Shown here piece by piece: positions 24,645 through 33,230 of a DNA stretch of 49,142 nucleotides. The notes beneath the pieces are model-generated. The model did no database searches, was not told the origin of the DNA, and saw only the letters and a program-made list of their open reading frames with translations. Source of the stretch: SOJA01 sp964598485 (lineage in GTDB: Archaea > Thermoproteota > Bathyarchaeia > Bathyarchaeales > Bathycorpusculaceae); assembly GCA_964598485.1 (NCBI GenBank), contig CAZRCD010000013.1, forward strand, positions 1 to 49,142, read 5' to 3'. Made by a program: the position numbers and the translations under genes. The first letter of the stretch is position 1, and the number at the start of each line of letters is the position of its first letter.

Positions 24645-25139
24645 ATGAGAGAACAAATTAAGAAGAAGCTGTTAGTTGAGCTTCTCAAGAATTCCAAAAG
24701 AAGCGATAGAGAACTTGCGCGTGTTCTAGATAGTTCACAACCCACCATAACGCGTGCGCGCCAGAAGCTTGAACGCGAAGGCTTGATCAGAGGTTACACG
24801 ATTATTGCTGATTGGAGGAAACTTGGATTTGAACTTATGGCTTTTACCTTTATTAAGATGCGTCCAGAAATTCGTTCTAAAGAGATATCCAAAAAGGTTA
24901 AGCAGTATTCAGAAAAATTTCCGTTTGCAATCTATGTTGCTTATGGAGAGGGATTCGGCATGACAGGAGTAGTAGTTGCACTACATAGAAACTATAGAGA
25001 CTACATGAATTACCTGTCTTTATTCCGAATGGAATGGAAAGACTATGTTGAGGATATTAAAAGCTTTATAACCGCTCTGGGAGAATCGGAAGTCAAGGAA
25101 TTATCGTTCACGTATCTTGCGAAAGCCCTACTAATGTAA
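24645..25139 (+). CDS. Lrp/AsnC-type transcriptional regulator
   Basis: About 164 residues. An N-terminal winged helix (NSKRSDRELARVLDSSQPTI, then TRARQKLEREGLIRGYTIIA) is followed by an atypical ligand-binding region rather than a canonical RAM domain. The ATG at 24645 is preferred to a TTG at 24636. It stands alone, between tRNA-Thr and an integrase remnant, so it may be cargo of a lost element. Confidence 0.8.
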   Translation: MREQIKKKLLVELLKNSKRSDRELARVLDSSQPTITRARQKLEREGLIRGYTIIADWRKLGFELMAFTFIKMRPEIRSKEISKKVKQYSEKFPFAIYVAYGEGFGMTGVVVALHRNYRDYMNYLSLFRMEWKDYVEDIKSFITALGESEVKELSFTYLAKALLM

Positions 25140-25164
25140 TGCTCTTAAAGAAAAAAAGAAAACT

Positions 25165-25361
25165 TTAGAGATCATTTGCGTCTCCTATTTCTTTGATGGT
25201 CTTGAATATTCTCGTTCTCAAATCAGTTATCCGTGTAGGGTTAAAGTAGTTTCGCATAAAAACGCTTGTTGAAACTCTGCCATGCAAGAAGTCTATTTCT
25301 GGTTGTATAACATGTTTCGTTAAAATAGTGTTCCATGTAATTTACGAATACCTAGGCTCCA
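25165..25361 (-). pseudogene. C-terminal remnant of an archaeal tyrosine recombinase
   Basis: The frame reads ILTKHVIQPEIDFLHGRVST, then SVFMRNYFNPTRITDLRTRI and FKTIKEIGDANDL. The 'peiDfLqGRv..sVFxrxYf.P' block with the catalytic Tyr is typical of the C-terminus of archaeal (SSV-like) integrases. Just upstream, LGIRKLHGT continues the protein in another frame, so there is a frameshift, and everything before it is missing. It is the trace of an integrated element. Confidence 0.7.
25351..25361 (+). repeat. Possible att-like match to the tRNA-Thr 3' end
   Basis: CCTAGGCTCCA here matches CCGAGGCTCCA at the tRNA-Thr 3' end (24493-24503) at 10 of 11 bases. It lies at the edge of the integrase remnant, as an attachment-site copy might. 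It is short enough to be chance. Confidence 0.25.
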
Positions 25362-25435
25362 AAAAAACGTTTATCCATAGATTCTAAGTAATTTATATAT
25401 CCATAAAGGTTAAATGAAGATAGAGAGGGAACCCA

Positions 25436-26125
25436 TTGCCGTTTGATGAACCCCTAATTTATGGATTGATAGCATTAGGGGCGATTCTCGCTTGTTCAAT
25501 AACTATTTACGCCATGAGAAGACGGGGAAAAAAGAAAGAAAAACTTTCTGAAGAAGAAAAACCAAAAATGGAATTCAAAGCGTTGCCGTTCAGAATTGAG
25601 AGAAGTATCTCTCGAGACGATGCAACACATGCAAGGGAAGAACTTAGAACCCTAGATTTGGAGAGAGAGATTCTAAGCGGCGCTATCAGGCGACTCTATG
25701 AAGCTCATGCAGAAGGCAAAATAACAGAAGAAGAGAGGGAAAGAATTGCACAGACATATAAATCTCGAATCATGACAGTCAAGGCAGCCATCTCAAAGGA
25801 CGAATCTCTAGTGGCTCTACACGAATTGGAAGCCATGCAAGAAGACTTAATAAAGCTCTTCAGCGAACGCTTTGACGAATTAAGCACAAAAGTTGATGAA
25901 CTACGCTCAACGGTCGAAGTGAAACCAATAAAAGAAATAACCATACCAATCGCTAAAAGGCCACTAAAAACACTCACCGAGAAACTCACCAAAAAAGAAA
26001 AAAGAAGAGCGAAAAAACCAGCCAAACCAAGCCCAAGAACAGAAGCAGAAAAGAGAATAGAGAAAATCAGAGCAGAAGTAGAAAAAATCTTGGAAAAACT
26101 GGGGCAGATGGAAATTGAAACCTAA
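25436..26125 (+). CDS. Single-pass membrane protein with coiled coil
   Basis: The 229 residues comprise an N-terminal membrane helix (residues 6-27, PLIYGLIALGAILACSITIY), a basic stop-transfer stretch (RRRGKKKEK), a long helical coiled coil (about 60-165) and a Lys/Pro-rich region (KKPAKPSPRTEAEKRIEKI) ending in another helix. No enzyme motif is seen. It starts with TTG after GAGGGA, and TTTATATATCC about 40 bases upstream is a good TATA box. It overlaps rpiA by 11 bases, so they are co-transcribed. The function is unknown. Confidence 0.75.
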   Translation: MPFDEPLIYGLIALGAILACSITIYAMRRRGKKKEKLSEEEKPKMEFKALPFRIERSISRDDATHAREELRTLDLEREILSGAIRRLYEAHAEGKITEEERERIAQTYKSRIMTVKAAISKDESLVALHELEAMQEDLIKLFSERFDELSTKVDELRSTVEVKPIKEITIPIAKRPLKTLTEKLTKKEKRRAKKPAKPSPRTEAEKRIEKIRAEVEKILEKLGQMEIET

Positions 26126-26822
26126 AAAAGAATGGATAGACGAAGCGAAAAGAAACGCAGCATTAGAAGCAGTCAAACATGTTAAAGACAATTTTGTGAT
26201 AGGACTGGGCAGCGGAAGCACAGCCGCCTACGCAATCGAAGAAATCGGAAACAGAATGAAACGTGAAAAAATATGTGTTTCAGCCGTTCCAACCTCGTAT
26301 CAAGCCTTCATGTTAGCTGTTAAACACGGAATCCCCATAACAACACTGGAAGAGCATCCGATATTGGATTTAACAATAGATGGAGCAGACCAGATAGACG
26401 ACGAACTAAATCTTATAAAAGGTATGGGTGGCGCCCTCACCCGCGAAAAAATTGTTGCCTCAGCATCGAAAAAACTCGTCATTGTCGCTGATGAAAGAAA
26501 AAAAGTCAAATTCTTAGGAGAAAACAATCAGCCAGTGCCAATAGAAGCCATACCTTTTGCAACACCAATTGTAATGCACAAAATAACGGAAATGGGAGGA
26601 AAACCCTTCCTAAGAGAAAGCAACAAAAAAGTCGGTCCAGTCATAACGGATAACGGCAATATCATTGTAGATGTGAATTTTGGACTTGTACACAAACCTG
26701 CAGAGCTAAACCATAAATTGAAGGGTATTCCAGGCGTTGTCGAAACAGGGCTTTTCGTTAAAATGGCAGACTTGATATGTCTTGGAGAACGCGCTGGTGT
26801 AAGAAAACTAGAGAAAGAATAA
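26115..26822 (+). CDS. rpiA: Ribose-5-phosphate isomerase A
   Basis: This 235-residue RpiA is full length, with FVIGLGSGSTAAYAIEEIG near residue 28, LTIDGADQIDDELNLIKGMG near residue 84, GALTREKIVASAS and NGNIIVDVNFG near residue 180. The catalytic Asp and Glu of the DGADQID block and Lys of the KGMGGALTREK segment are present. It interconverts ribose 5-phosphate and ribulose 5-phosphate. Translation starts at a TTG inside the end of the upstream gene. Confidence 0.95.
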   Translation: MKPKKEWIDEAKRNAALEAVKHVKDNFVIGLGSGSTAAYAIEEIGNRMKREKICVSAVPTSYQAFMLAVKHGIPITTLEEHPILDLTIDGADQIDDELNLIKGMGGALTREKIVASASKKLVIVADERKKVKFLGENNQPVPIEAIPFATPIVMHKITEMGGKPFLRESNKKVGPVITDNGNIIVDVNFGLVHKPAELNHKLKGIPGVVETGLFVKMADLICLGERAGVRKLEKE

Positions 26823-26908
26823 TCAGTAACCCGTTTTAGGTAAGGCGTAACATTTCAAATTTTATATGTGAGAGCTGTCTAAAACCTTAGACAGACGCAA
26901 AACATTAC

Positions 26909-27022
26909 GCCGGGGTAGCCTAGCTTGGTTAGGGCGCCAGACTCATAACCTGGAGAACAAACACGGGGGCCTATGAACGCCCTAATGTCCAGAAGTCGCG
27001 GGCTCGAATCCCGCCCCCGGCA
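26909..27022 (+). tRNA. tRNA-Met (CAT), elongator type, with variable-loop intron
   Basis: The acceptor GCCGGGG pairs with CCCCGGC (27015-27021), the anticodon loop is CTCATAA, and the T-arm is CGCGGGCTCGAATCCCG. Removing 26956-26994 (39 bases) joins CCTGGAG to GTCGCGGG and restores the AGGTC variable region of archaeal elongator tRNA-Met. The joints form a bulge-helix-bulge: CTGG pairs with CCAG, with three-base bulges AG^A and AA^G, then ACA pairs with TGT. The intron would sit between positions 45 and 46 rather than 37/38. The stem CCAGA/CCTGG has one A-C mismatch next to the loop. Confidence 0.88.
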
Positions 27023-27029
27023 CTAACCT

Positions 27030-28193
27030 CTATTGTTGTGGAAGAATTGTGATATTTGTCTTGTTTCTTGTTGATATTTCCAGCTGTTCTCCGAAGCCCT
27101 TTTTCACATAAGCGTTTTTTATGGTGACTTTGTCACCTACTTTCAAATTACTAACAGTGTCAGCGTGTTTTCGCCATGCTGAAACCCATATTTTGCCAGT
27201 TTCATCTTTCACTTCAAAGACGGCGAGTTTCACAAGCTCCGCTTTGGATGTTTTTACATTTCTGAGCATTTGTTTCGTTGCGACAGCTCCTTTAACATTA
27301 ACGTGTTGTAAGCCTTCTCTTAAGTCTGCTATTTTCGAAAATCTTTCTGTTGATTTGATGGCTTCGACGTAAGTTTGGGAGTTAACGTGAATTTCCAAGC
27401 CCTTGCTTATTGTCTTTTTCACTTTTGCGTTTACCAGTTGCAGTTTGACACCTTTCCTCAGCGTTTCTTCTAGCTCATCCACCTTTTCGTTCCAAACAAC
27501 AACTGGTATTTCACCCGTTTCATCAGCAAATATGAAACGCATGACTTTTCCAGAGGTTGAATCTCGCCTTGTAAAAGTGGAAATTGGAAAAAGCTTTTTC
27601 ACTGTGCCTGTTATGTTTGCTCTTTTGTTTTTGTGGCTTTGAGTGATTTCTCCGATTTTTGTCACAAATTTACTGATTGTGGGGTAATCCTTTGCTTCTA
27701 CATCCTTTGGATTGATTTCAATTTCACTTCTTTTTCTGATGTGTAACTCAACTCTTCCGCTATAGTCTTCTTTTGTGTATCCGTGGGAAAAACGGATTAT
27801 GTGTCCAACTTTCACTTTACCAGATTCCATGACTTCTGTCTTATCGTTCCACAAAACGATCCGTAAAATGCTGTTTTCATCGGCAATAAGCAGGCTTGCA
27901 ACTTTCCCGCTTTTATTCGCTTCAAAAGTTTTAGAAGGGAAGACCGCGACAACCCGTCCAACAACAGTAACATCATTCAAGCCTGGAATCAAATCCCGTA
28001 TTGAAAGTGTAAGCGTTCGAGCTTCCTTTGAAACTTCTACACCAAACTCGGCTGCAATCATTCGCAGAAGAACATCATCCGAAATAAAACTGCCTGTTTT
28101 CGTTTTTTCCCTGTCTAATCTTTCTAAAATTTGCTCCCTTGAAATCTCCGGATGCGTCGCGAGTATCTGTTCAATCATTTTCTTAGCCGTCAT
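27030..28193 (-). CDS. Archaeal replication protein A (RPA), three OB folds
   Basis: From the ATG at 28193 this protein has about 387 residues. A helical N-terminus (MIEQILATHPEISREQILER) is followed by three OB folds starting near residues 75 (LNDVTVVGRVVAVFPSKTF), 185 (KRANITGTVKKLFPISTF) and 285 (HVNVKGAVATKQMLRNVKT), each with the VWN-type strand (LRIVLWND, IPVVVWNE, IWVSAWRK). It binds single-stranded DNA in replication and repair. A longer frame (to 28256) is open, but TTTTTAATAAGCTTTATAG at 28231-28250 looks like its promoter. No C-terminal zinc finger is present. Confidence 0.9.
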   Translation of the reverse strand: MTAKKMIEQILATHPEISREQILERLDREKTKTGSFISDDVLLRMIAAEFGVEVSKEARTLTLSIRDLIPGLNDVTVVGRVVAVFPSKTFEANKSGKVASLLIADENSILRIVLWNDKTEVMESGKVKVGHIIRFSHGYTKEDYSGRVELHIRKRSEIEINPKDVEAKDYPTISKFVTKIGEITQSHKNKRANITGTVKKLFPISTFTRRDSTSGKVMRFIFADETGEIPVVVWNEKVDELEETLRKGVKLQLVNAKVKKTISKGLEIHVNSQTYVEAIKSTERFSKIADLREGLQHVNVKGAVATKQMLRNVKTSKAELVKLAVFEVKDETGKIWVSAWRKHADTVSNLKVGDKVTIKNAYVKKGFGEQLEISTRNKTNITILPQQ

Positions 28194-28292
28194 TCCAGCT
28201 CGATTCCGCTCAAAATGAGGAAGATGAATGCTATAAAGCTTATTAAAAACCGTCAACGAGTTGTTAAATGTGTAGAGACGGAGCTCGGATGA

Positions 28293-28559
28293 GTGATGGA
28301 TGCAGAAATGCTTTTTGGTTTAGGCATTGCCTTAATATTCGCTGGAATACTCATCACTCTAATTGCAGTCATTTTGCTATTTGTCTCAAACGTCAGAGAA
28401 AAAGGGAAAGTCAAGGGTGGCGGAGCAATAATAATCGGGCCTTTTCCAATAATCTTCGGAACGGACAAGGAATCAATCAAAACTGTTCTATTGCTCTCGA
28501 TAATGCTTACAATACTCCTCGCAATAGTAACAGTGATATTTTACTTGGTTTCAAAATAA
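28293..28559 (+). CDS. DUF131/TIGR00304 membrane protein
   Basis: An 88-residue protein with two membrane helices (residues about 8-30 and 65-86). Between them lies the family signature KVKGGGAIIIGPFPIIFGTD. DUF131 proteins are archaeal and of unknown function. A homologue follows 2 bases downstream. It is divergent from RPA. Confidence 0.85.
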   Translation: MMDAEMLFGLGIALIFAGILITLIAVILLFVSNVREKGKVKGGGAIIIGPFPIIFGTDKESIKTVLLLSIMLTILLAIVTVIFYLVSK

Positions 28560-28561
28560 AG

Positions 28562-28882
28562 ATGGAGAATACAGCAATGGTGATCCATGAAAAACTTTCA
28601 GAGTGTACGAGTGAGCAGTCAAGCGTATTCCAAAAATTCTTTTTGTTATTTATCATAGGTTTTTTCCTAATTTTTGTAGGCATCATAATTCTAATGGTTG
28701 CTACAGTGCTTTCCGATGGCTCAGCAAATTTCGGCGTATTCATATTCATAGGGCCTTTTCCCATAATTGTAGGTGCTGGGCCTGAAGTGCCTTGGATGAT
28801 TTTATTTGCTATAATTCTCGCCGTTTTGAGTATCATAATGTTTCTGGTGTTACGTAGAGAAAGGAAAAAAGCGAATGTTTAG
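28562..28882 (+). CDS. DUF131-like membrane protein (paralogue)
   Basis: The 106 residues from the ATG at 28562 have two membrane helices and a shortened version of the DUF131 signature between them (FIFIGPFPIIVGAG). It is a divergent tandem duplicate of the preceding gene and probably forms a complex with it. The function is unknown. Confidence 0.75.
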   Translation: MENTAMVIHEKLSECTSEQSSVFQKFFLLFIIGFFLIFVGIIILMVATVLSDGSANFGVFIFIGPFPIIVGAGPEVPWMILFAIILAVLSIIMFLVLRRERKKANV

Positions 28883-28886
28883 TTCT

Positions 28887-29003
28887 TTAGCTTGTTTTCT
28901 CCTCTTTGCCGTAAAACATGTATAGAAATATCAGGACTAACGCGACAAAAGTTGCTGTCATGAGAGTGTATTTGAGTATTTCGAAGTATGCTCCTATGTT
29001 CAT
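28887..29003 (-). CDS. Small single-helix membrane peptide
   Basis: This 38-residue frame starts MNIGAYFEILKYTLMTATFV, continues ALVLIFLYMFYGKEEKTS, and has one membrane helix with a charged cytosolic tail. GGAGAT lies 9 bases before the ATG and CCTTAAATATC upstream (about 29036-29046) is a TATA-like box. These signals make it a probable real gene despite its size. The function is unknown; it resembles accessory peptides of membrane complexes only in shape. Confidence 0.5.
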   Translation of the reverse strand: MNIGAYFEILKYTLMTATFVALVLIFLYMFYGKEEKTS

Positions 29004-29043
29004 TGAAGACTATCTCCTCTACCCTATTTTAGAGTTTAGATAT

Positions 29044-29454
29044 TTAAGGAATAGGGTTTTTCCACTCTTTCATTAGTGAGTCGTGAAGTTCATCGCGTTC
29101 CTCTAAGGCGTCATACCATTTTAGAATATTTGCAATTTTTTGTGCGATAAGATGATAACATAAGTGCACCTCTCTATCTAAGACACGAAAGTAAAAGTCA
29201 TCGCACGTACAGAATTCAGCTTCAGGCATTAATAGGTAATCCCGTTCCTTTCCGACAACAATCCAAACGATTGTGCCGCTTGGCTTGAAAACATATTTTT
29301 TTACACGATTTTCTTTTAAGGCTTCGAAAGCCTTTATGAAGCGTTGACCGAAAACTTCGTAGAGCTTTGTTAAGTTTTTGCCTGTTAATTTGCCTTCGTT
29401 TTTCGCTTTCTTGCATATATTTCTTAGTATATTGACTTCTGAGTTTTTGTCCAT
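29044..29454 (-). CDS. SWIM zinc-finger protein (SWS1/Shu2-like)
   Basis: A 136-residue protein whose SWIM motif reads CTCDDFYFRVLDREVHLCYHL (C-x-C, then C-x-H) near residue 83. The helical N-terminus leads into a FKPSGTIVWIVVGKERDYLL beta segment. Archaeal SWIM proteins of this size are related to SWS1/Shu2, which assist Rad51-type recombinases. The role in recombination is inferred. The RPA gene lies about 1 kb away. Confidence 0.8.
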   Translation of the reverse strand: MDKNSEVNILRNICKKAKNEGKLTGKNLTKLYEVFGQRFIKAFEALKENRVKKYVFKPSGTIVWIVVGKERDYLLMPEAEFCTCDDFYFRVLDREVHLCYHLIAQKIANILKWYDALEERDELHDSLMKEWKNPIP

Positions 29455-29497
29455 GTGTGCACAGGCTCTTCGGTAGAGTTGACTATAATAGAAATTT

Positions 29498-30085
29498 TTA
29501 GTCTATGTTTATCAGTTCGCCTTTCTTTTCTTCCTTGGTTTTTGGTAATGTAACCTCTAAAACACCATTTTTGTAATGTGTTTTTGCTTCTTTCACGTTC
29601 ACGTTTGCCGGTAATTTGACTTCCTTGTAGTATCTGTGTTGTGGCGTGTCAACTGATATGGTTAGTGTGTTTTCTGTTCCCTGCAATTTTACGTCGTTTT
29701 TCTCAACACCTGGCAATTCAGCCACAATGTGGACTTCTCCATCCGTGTCGATAATGTCTACCAGAGGTTCTCGCTCTTCTTTTACTTGAGGTCCAAAACG
29801 GCTTGGCTTGACATTTCCGAACTCGCGTATTTCGGGTTTTCCATGAGGTCCTATTTTCACGCTGTAACCATATACGAAAGGTCCCCATTCACGTACTGTT
29901 GTGCCGTCTGGACGTTTGCGTTCTCTCACATAGTCTTTTGGGACTTTTGAGGTGAATGTTTTGAACTCTTCTTCCATCATCTTTTCCATTTCATGGAACA
30001 TTTTGTCAACATCTTCGAAGAACCAACTTCTGAAGAAGGGGTAGCGTCTTCTCCTCTTAAACCAATTTGGATAATCATCTGACAT
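29498..30085 (-). CDS. Hsp20/alpha-crystallin small heat-shock protein
   Basis: The 195 residues comprise an aromatic and basic N-terminus, then the alpha-crystallin domain from about residue 108 (PLVDIIDTDGEVHIVAELPG), with the conserved GVLEVTLPK near residue 178. It forms oligomers that hold unfolding proteins. The N-terminal region (about 105 residues) is longer than in most archaeal Hsp20s. It is monocistronic. Confidence 0.93.
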   Translation of the reverse strand: MSDDYPNWFKRRRRYPFFRSWFFEDVDKMFHEMEKMMEEEFKTFTSKVPKDYVRERKRPDGTTVREWGPFVYGYSVKIGPHGKPEIREFGNVKPSRFGPQVKEEREPLVDIIDTDGEVHIVAELPGVEKNDVKLQGTENTLTISVDTPQHRYYKEVKLPANVNVKEAKTHYKNGVLEVTLPKTKEEKKGELINID

Positions 30086-30149
30086 CTTTCAGCCTCATTA
30101 AATGTGAAAGCGACATTACTCTATAAGTTTTATGCTAAAACTTACATTG

Positions 30150-30986
30150 TCAGCTTAGGGTTCTGAGTTGATTTAGAGTTCCAAGGAAAGTTCCGTCAAG
30201 AAGATAAATTTCTGCATTTTCCATGTTCACGGCTTTTGATCGGAGAACAGGCCCCACAATTCTTGCAGTTCCACTGGGTTTTCTTTTGTTTAATGGTCTG
30301 CCTCCTAGAAATTCGTTGAAAGAGGGCATTATGAAAAGCTGTGAGGTTTCAGGCTTGATTTTGTAATGCTTCCGTAGTGTTCCCTCGACGCTTTTTTCAA
30401 TTTTGATTCTGTTTTTTTGCAGCAAAGTTTCAGCTAGTTTGGTTCCATTACACTCCATCTTTACCCAAACTTGTCTTGTTATTCTGAATCCTGCTGGGTC
30501 GCGGAAGGCTACAATGGGATGGACATGTGCCATCACCAACGTTTTACATTTTAGTAGAGCGGGTGATGGCCAACGGTGCCCATGGAAAAGGCCAACTTCT
30601 CCTACTGTTGAACCGGTTGCTGGTAGGATTTTTATGTTTTCTGGAAGTAGTGGTTCGAGGTTTCCGTCGTGGTTGCCGCGGATTACACATATTTCTTTTG
30701 TTTGCTTTTTTAGTTCGTCGAAGAAGTTTGGTATGTCGTGCCATTCGCCTGTTTGTGCAGTTGCAATTGTATGTTTTACGTCGCCTAAAATCAGTAGCTT
30801 TTCTGGTTTATGTGTGAATATGAGGTGTTTTAGTTTTTGTAGGAGTTTTGGAGTTTGAGTTGGGACATGTATGCCCTTTTGTGAGAGGGCTATCTCCCAC
30901 CCTATGTGCAGGTCTGCTATCACCAGTGTTGTTGTTTTTCGCGTTTTTATCAATGCAGCTGGATAAGGTATTAATGGTGTTATCAT
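30150..30986 (-). CDS. Metallophosphoesterase (COG1407, ICC-like)
   Basis: A 278-residue calcineurin-like phosphoesterase with all metal motifs: VIADLHIGWE near residue 22, LILGDVKHT near 65, CVIRGNHDG near 98, LFHGHRWP near 132 and MAHVHPIV near 150. COG1407 proteins are annotated as ICC-like phosphohydrolases, and the substrate is not settled. Some archaeal members neighbour recombination genes. It overlaps the upstream IMPase gene by 4 bases. Confidence 0.88.
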   Translation of the reverse strand: MITPLIPYPAALIKTRKTTTLVIADLHIGWEIALSQKGIHVPTQTPKLLQKLKHLIFTHKPEKLLILGDVKHTIATAQTGEWHDIPNFFDELKKQTKEICVIRGNHDGNLEPLLPENIKILPATGSTVGEVGLFHGHRWPSPALLKCKTLVMAHVHPIVAFRDPAGFRITRQVWVKMECNGTKLAETLLQKNRIKIEKSVEGTLRKHYKIKPETSQLFIMPSFNEFLGGRPLNKRKPSGTARIVGPVLRSKAVNMENAEIYLLDGTFLGTLNQLRTLS

Positions 30987-31846
30987 TTCATTTCCTTTTC
31001 GGGATTCACTAAGCTAAGTATAATTCTGTGGATTTTCTGGTTTGCTGTTGCTATAAAAGCTACCTTTTGTTTTGGGCTTAGTTTAACGTTTAATGATTTT
31101 CCCTTTGGCGTTGTTATTTTTGCGTCTGCCTCTTCTATTATTAGCCAAGCGGCTGCCATGTCTGTTGTACGGAGTTTCCCACGCATGTCTAGGAAGGCGT
31201 CTGTTGTACCGTCTGCCACGTAACATAGTTCTAGGGCATTTGCTCCTAGGTGACGTATATGTTTTGTTCTTTGGATTAAGTTTGTTAGTTTGGGTACTAT
31301 TTTCTGGATTTTGTAGGCGTTCAAGTCTATACCTATCACAGCCTCTTCCAATGATTCGGTTTTTGACGGCGTTATTTTTTGGTTGTTTCGGTAGGCGCCT
31401 TTTCCTTTTTGCGCCGTGTACGTCATACCATGGACTAGATCAGCCACCAGAGCTGTGTGTATTGTGTTTATGGTGGGTTTTGTGGACACAGCGATTGACG
31501 TTGCGTAAAAAGGTATGCCTCTTACAAGGTTTGTTGTCCCGTCTATCGGATCTGTCGTCACAAAATTATCGTTTGGAGTTTGACCATATTTTTCTATGCC
31601 GGATTCTTCACTTATGAGGGTGAACGAAATTTCATGTTCTTTTAAGGTGCTTATTATGGCACTTTCTGCCGCAAGATCTATTTGTTTTATCGGGTCGCCA
31701 CCTGCTCCTATGCCCAAGTTTGGTTGTGGCTGGCTTATTTTTTTTAGAAGTGGTTTGATTTGCTCTTGGATGTTGTTTTTGCATCGAATTAGAATGTCCA
31801 GCCAGTTGATTTGTTTTTCCATTTTGATGTGATTCTCCATCGTCAA
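30983..31846 (-). CDS. Inositol monophosphatase / fructose-1,6-bisphosphatase family
   Basis: This 287-residue IMPase-fold phosphatase has ISEESGIEKYG near residue 76, TDPIDGTTNLVRGIPFYATS near residue 97 (metal site) and RTTDMAAAWLIIEEA near residue 225, where the last metal Asp lies. Archaeal members hydrolyse both inositol 1-phosphate and fructose 1,6-bisphosphate, serving gluconeogenesis. An internal ATG near residue 3 or 9 is an alternative start. It is the first gene of a two-gene operon with the phosphoesterase. Confidence 0.9.
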   Translation of the reverse strand: MTMENHIKMEKQINWLDILIRCKNNIQEQIKPLLKKISQPQPNLGIGAGGDPIKQIDLAAESAIISTLKEHEISFTLISEESGIEKYGQTPNDNFVTTDPIDGTTNLVRGIPFYATSIAVSTKPTINTIHTALVADLVHGMTYTAQKGKGAYRNNQKITPSKTESLEEAVIGIDLNAYKIQKIVPKLTNLIQRTKHIRHLGANALELCYVADGTTDAFLDMRGKLRTTDMAAAWLIIEEADAKITTPKGKSLNVKLSPKQKVAFIATANQKIHRIILSLVNPEKEMK

Positions 31847-31915
31847 ATATAGGTTGCTTAATAAAAACTCTGCTGAAAGAAGCTACGCATAAAGTTTACG
31901 GCTTACATTTGATTT

Positions 31916-31978
31916 TTGCAGTTTTTCCGTCCAAGCTACTATGAATAGACCCCCTATAGTTTTTCACTATAGAAACCT
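31916..31978 (-). repeat. 63-bp dispersed repeat, copy 1
   Basis: On the reverse strand this matches 48095-48157 without gaps at 51 of 63 bases, centred on TATAGGGGGTCTAT. Both copies share a frame encoding K-x-YRGSI-x-x-SL-x-GK-x-A and ending soon after, so they may be tails of related decayed genes. It lies just past the stop of the tandem-HTH regulator. Confidence 0.7.
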
Positions 31979-32026
31979 CATTTTGAGCCAGATATTCCCG
32001 CGAACCGATGACAGCTTGCAGCAGCT

Positions 32027-33175
32027 TTAAGATACAACATAGAGAGCTTGCGATTTTTTGGATTCAAGAAGTTGTTTTGACACTTTCTGTCGCAGCGTTT
32101 TCATGTGGTTTTTGTGGTGGTAAACCCAGGATTTACCTTTGAAGAATTCGCCTGAAATGGTTTGTCTACGTCTTATCCTTAAATCCTGTATGACATACCT
32201 GTAGCTTCGTAGGAGCTTCATTTTAGCCAATTTGGATAAAGCATCAATAAACTTTCGAAATTCGTCTATTGGAAGAAAAACTTCAACCAGAAAGGAATTT
32301 TCTCCAAGTATTTTACCCATAGTGAGGATGAAAAACTTGTCAAGAAGAGACCTTGCAAACCTAGCCAATGTTTTATAATTGTGAAAGGATATGATAAACA
32401 AAACCATTACTGAAGTTGTGTCACCGTAGCGCATTACAAAAATGTCGTAGCCTTCAATAAGGTTTTTACTTATTAAATGCTTCTGAAAGTGATATTGTGC
32501 CAGTTGACGACTTATCCCCAGAATCCGAGCTATTTCGCTTAAGCTTTTGGTTGCATCATTTTCCAACTTCATGAGCATGCGAACATCTGTTTCGTCCGCA
32601 AGAATAGGATAGGATTTAGCCTCTACTAACGTGTAAGGTAGATCGGTTGTTTGCGTTTGCACCTCTTTTATCCAATCATCCCAGCGGAACACCCAGTCTT
32701 CTTTACGACTGTCAAACCAGTCAGAGGTTATTCGTCCGCCTTGAAAACACGTGGACCAGTAAATGTGGGCATTCTTGGCTACTCCTAAACGTTTTATCTC
32801 CTTTATGAACTCTTCAAGCTCCTTGCAGCGTTCTATTGGAACCGCGTACACGGCAGTGCAACCTTCGCCCATTCCATAAGACCTGCAAACGTAGAGCCAA
32901 AATCCGTTAATTAATAAGCAATCGAAAAGAAGTTGCTCCATGCCGGGTTCAGCTTCTAGAACAACGACAGCCTTTCTTAAACCAATATTTGTATGATAAA
33001 TAGAAGTATACAGTCTTAGAAAAAATTTGGGGTCTGACCGCATGCGATTTATCCTGAATTCCAATTTCTTCCGCGATATCCCGACAGTCCTGGCAACCTT
33101 CGAAAGGTTCCTTGGACCAACCTCACATAACGCTTGCAGTATCCGTACATCGAGAGTCGTTAGCAATTTGAGCAT
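32027..33175 (-). CDS. Tandem-HTH Lrp/AsnC-type regulator
   Basis: A 382-residue protein with two winged HTHs. One is at residues about 5-50 (LDVRILQALCEVGPRNLSKV, then ARTVGISRKKLEFRINRM), and the second at about 197-245 (DVRMLMKLENDATKSLSEIA, then RILGISRQLAQYHFQKHL). Each is followed by an alpha/beta domain similar to a RAM fold. Large two-HTH Lrp-like proteins are common in TACK archaea; the targets and ligand are unknown. The gene is monocistronic. Confidence 0.82.
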   Translation of the reverse strand: MLKLLTTLDVRILQALCEVGPRNLSKVARTVGISRKKLEFRINRMRSDPKFFLRLYTSIYHTNIGLRKAVVVLEAEPGMEQLLFDCLLINGFWLYVCRSYGMGEGCTAVYAVPIERCKELEEFIKEIKRLGVAKNAHIYWSTCFQGGRITSDWFDSRKEDWVFRWDDWIKEVQTQTTDLPYTLVEAKSYPILADETDVRMLMKLENDATKSLSEIARILGISRQLAQYHFQKHLISKNLIEGYDIFVMRYGDTTSVMVLFIISFHNYKTLARFARSLLDKFFILTMGKILGENSFLVEVFLPIDEFRKFIDALSKLAKMKLLRSYRYVIQDLRIRRRQTISGEFFKGKSWVYHHKNHMKTLRQKVSKQLLESKKSQALYVVS

Positions 33176-33230
33176 CAGATACCCCTAACCTTGTTCATTA
33201 ATGTATTGCCAGCTTCTAACTATTTAATTT

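Noticed and set aside
31093..31617. A 174-codon hydrophobic frame on the forward strand
   Set aside because: It is the mirror of the IMPase gene, whose metal motifs are complete on the reverse strand. The Leu/Phe richness is an antisense artefact.
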